Shown here: positions 63,536-64,000 of the stretch, one piece after another
Position numbering within the stretch: the first letter of the stretch is position 1
Layout of the letters: the number at the start of each line of letters is the position of its first letter
Made by a program: the position numbers and the translations under genes
From: Streptomyces caelestis
GTDB taxonomy: Bacteria; Actinomycetota; Actinomycetes; Streptomycetales; Streptomycetaceae
Length of the DNA: 64,000 nt
Assembly: GCF_014205255.1 (NCBI RefSeq)
Contig: NZ_JACHNE010000001.1
Location: 248,001 to 312,000, forward strand
Direction of reading: 5' to 3'
Notes under the pieces: generated by a model
What the model was told of the DNA's origin: nothing
What the model saw: the letters and a program-made list of their open reading frames with translations, nothing else
Databases searched by the model: none

Positions 63536-64000
63536 ATGAACTCCGAGAAGCAGTTGTCCACCGAGATCGACGCGAACGTGCCGACGGCGGCGCGCATGTA
63601 CGACTACTACCTGGGCGGCAAGGACAACTACGCGGCCGACCGTGCCGCGTGCGAGGAACTCGACAAGGTCGTGCCCAGCACGCGCCGCCTCGCGCTGAAC
63701 AACCGGCGCTTCCTCCAGCGGGTCGTGCGGACCCTCTCCGAGGAGTACGGCATCCGGCAGTACGTCGACCACGGATCAGGCCTGCCGACGCAGGACAACG
63801 TGCACCAGGTCGCCCAGCGCATCGACCCCACGACCCACGTGGTGTACGTCGACAACGACCCGATGGTGCTGGTCCACGGCCGTGCGCTGCTGGAGCAGGA
63901 CGAGCGCACGAGCGTCATCCACGCGGACATGCGCGAGACCGACCTGATCTTCGACCACCCCGACACCAAGCGGCTGATCGACTTCTCCGAGCCGGTGTGC
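63536..64000 (+). CDS. DUF574 SAM-dependent methyltransferase, N-terminal part (cut by window edge)
   Basis: ATG 63536 after AGGGGGA opens a frame still open at the end of the window (155 residues). It shows the start of the Streptomyces S-adenosyl methyltransferase family PF04672: ARMYDYYLGGKDNYAADRAAC, then NRRFLQRVVRTL and IRQYVDHGSGLPTQDNVHQVA, and THVVYVDNDPMVLVHGRALL. The SAM site is the DHGSGLPT loop. The substrate of these proteins is unknown. Confidence 0.92.
   Translation, partial: MNSEKQLSTEIDANVPTAARMYDYYLGGKDNYAADRAACEELDKVVPSTRRLALNNRRFLQRVVRTLSEEYGIRQYVDHGSGLPTQDNVHQVAQRIDPTTHVVYVDNDPMVLVHGRALLEQDERTSVIHADMRETDLIFDHPDTKRLIDFSEPVC

Overview
The window is very GC-rich (about 70% by eye), uses GTG and TTG starts, and carries a tap-tpg pair (23-29 kb). 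Those two genes encode the telomere-binding and telomere-capping proteins of Streptomyces linear replicons, so this is most likely a Streptomyces chromosome arm (a large linear plasmid is the alternative). Fluctuating gene integrity, one decayed transposon-like element and many broken genes fit a telomere-proximal arm. No rRNA, tRNA or CRISPR array was recognised.

Layout. 0-7 kb: a PP2C phosphatase end, small stress membrane proteins, RecQ, two paralogous hemerythrin-domain proteins and a ferritin-like protein. 7.6-12.2 kb: an MFS exporter, a LysR regulator divergent from a dehydrogenase/NTF2-like fusion, and two head-to-head broken Hsp20 genes. 12.5-20.6 kb: a chaperone cluster with a HAIR-like (HspR-type) site, a J-domain protein, an internally deleted dnaK, grpE, a DUF2267 protein, then an unknown protein, an HSP90-family ATPase and a 977-residue TPR protein. 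20.9-25.9 kb: a decayed serine hydrolase, an MBL hydrolase, a kinase-like phosphotransferase, a 654-bp IS630-like element with TA flanks and an alpha/beta hydrolase. 26-29.5 kb: tpg, tap and a P-loop kinase. 29.6-36.7 kb: an acetoacetate decarboxylase-like pseudogene, DUF998, PiT phosphate transporter, DUF817, PP2C phosphatase, MASE1 protein, a decayed MOSC gene and YceI. 36.9-42.5 kb: glycosyltransferase pair, VanW protein and a Tat-exported glycosidase-like protein behind a LacI-type operator. 42.5-49.4 kb: carbonic anhydrase, katG-fur, a coiled-coil protein and a GAPDH with a long N-terminal extension. 49.5-58.4 kb: a secreted GH30 hydrolase divergent from a four-gene oligopeptide-type ABC transporter. 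58.5-64 kb: CsbD, AzoR and molybdopterin-oxidoreductase remnants, a TPR protein, a GH1 beta-glucosidase and the start of a DUF574 methyltransferase.

Themes. Much of the window looks like a general stress island (oxidative, heat, membrane and envelope stress), with a carbohydrate/peptide uptake section to the right. The clearest unusual feature is the number of genes broken by small lesions: at least ten. They include two in-frame TGA codons where tryptophan is expected, a heptamer tandem repeat that inserts a stop into an Hsp20 gene, and internally deleted dnaK, MOSC and alcohol dehydrogenase genes. The most system-like intact unit is the HSP90-like ATPase plus giant TPR protein plus 328-residue unknown protein at 14.7-20.6 kb.
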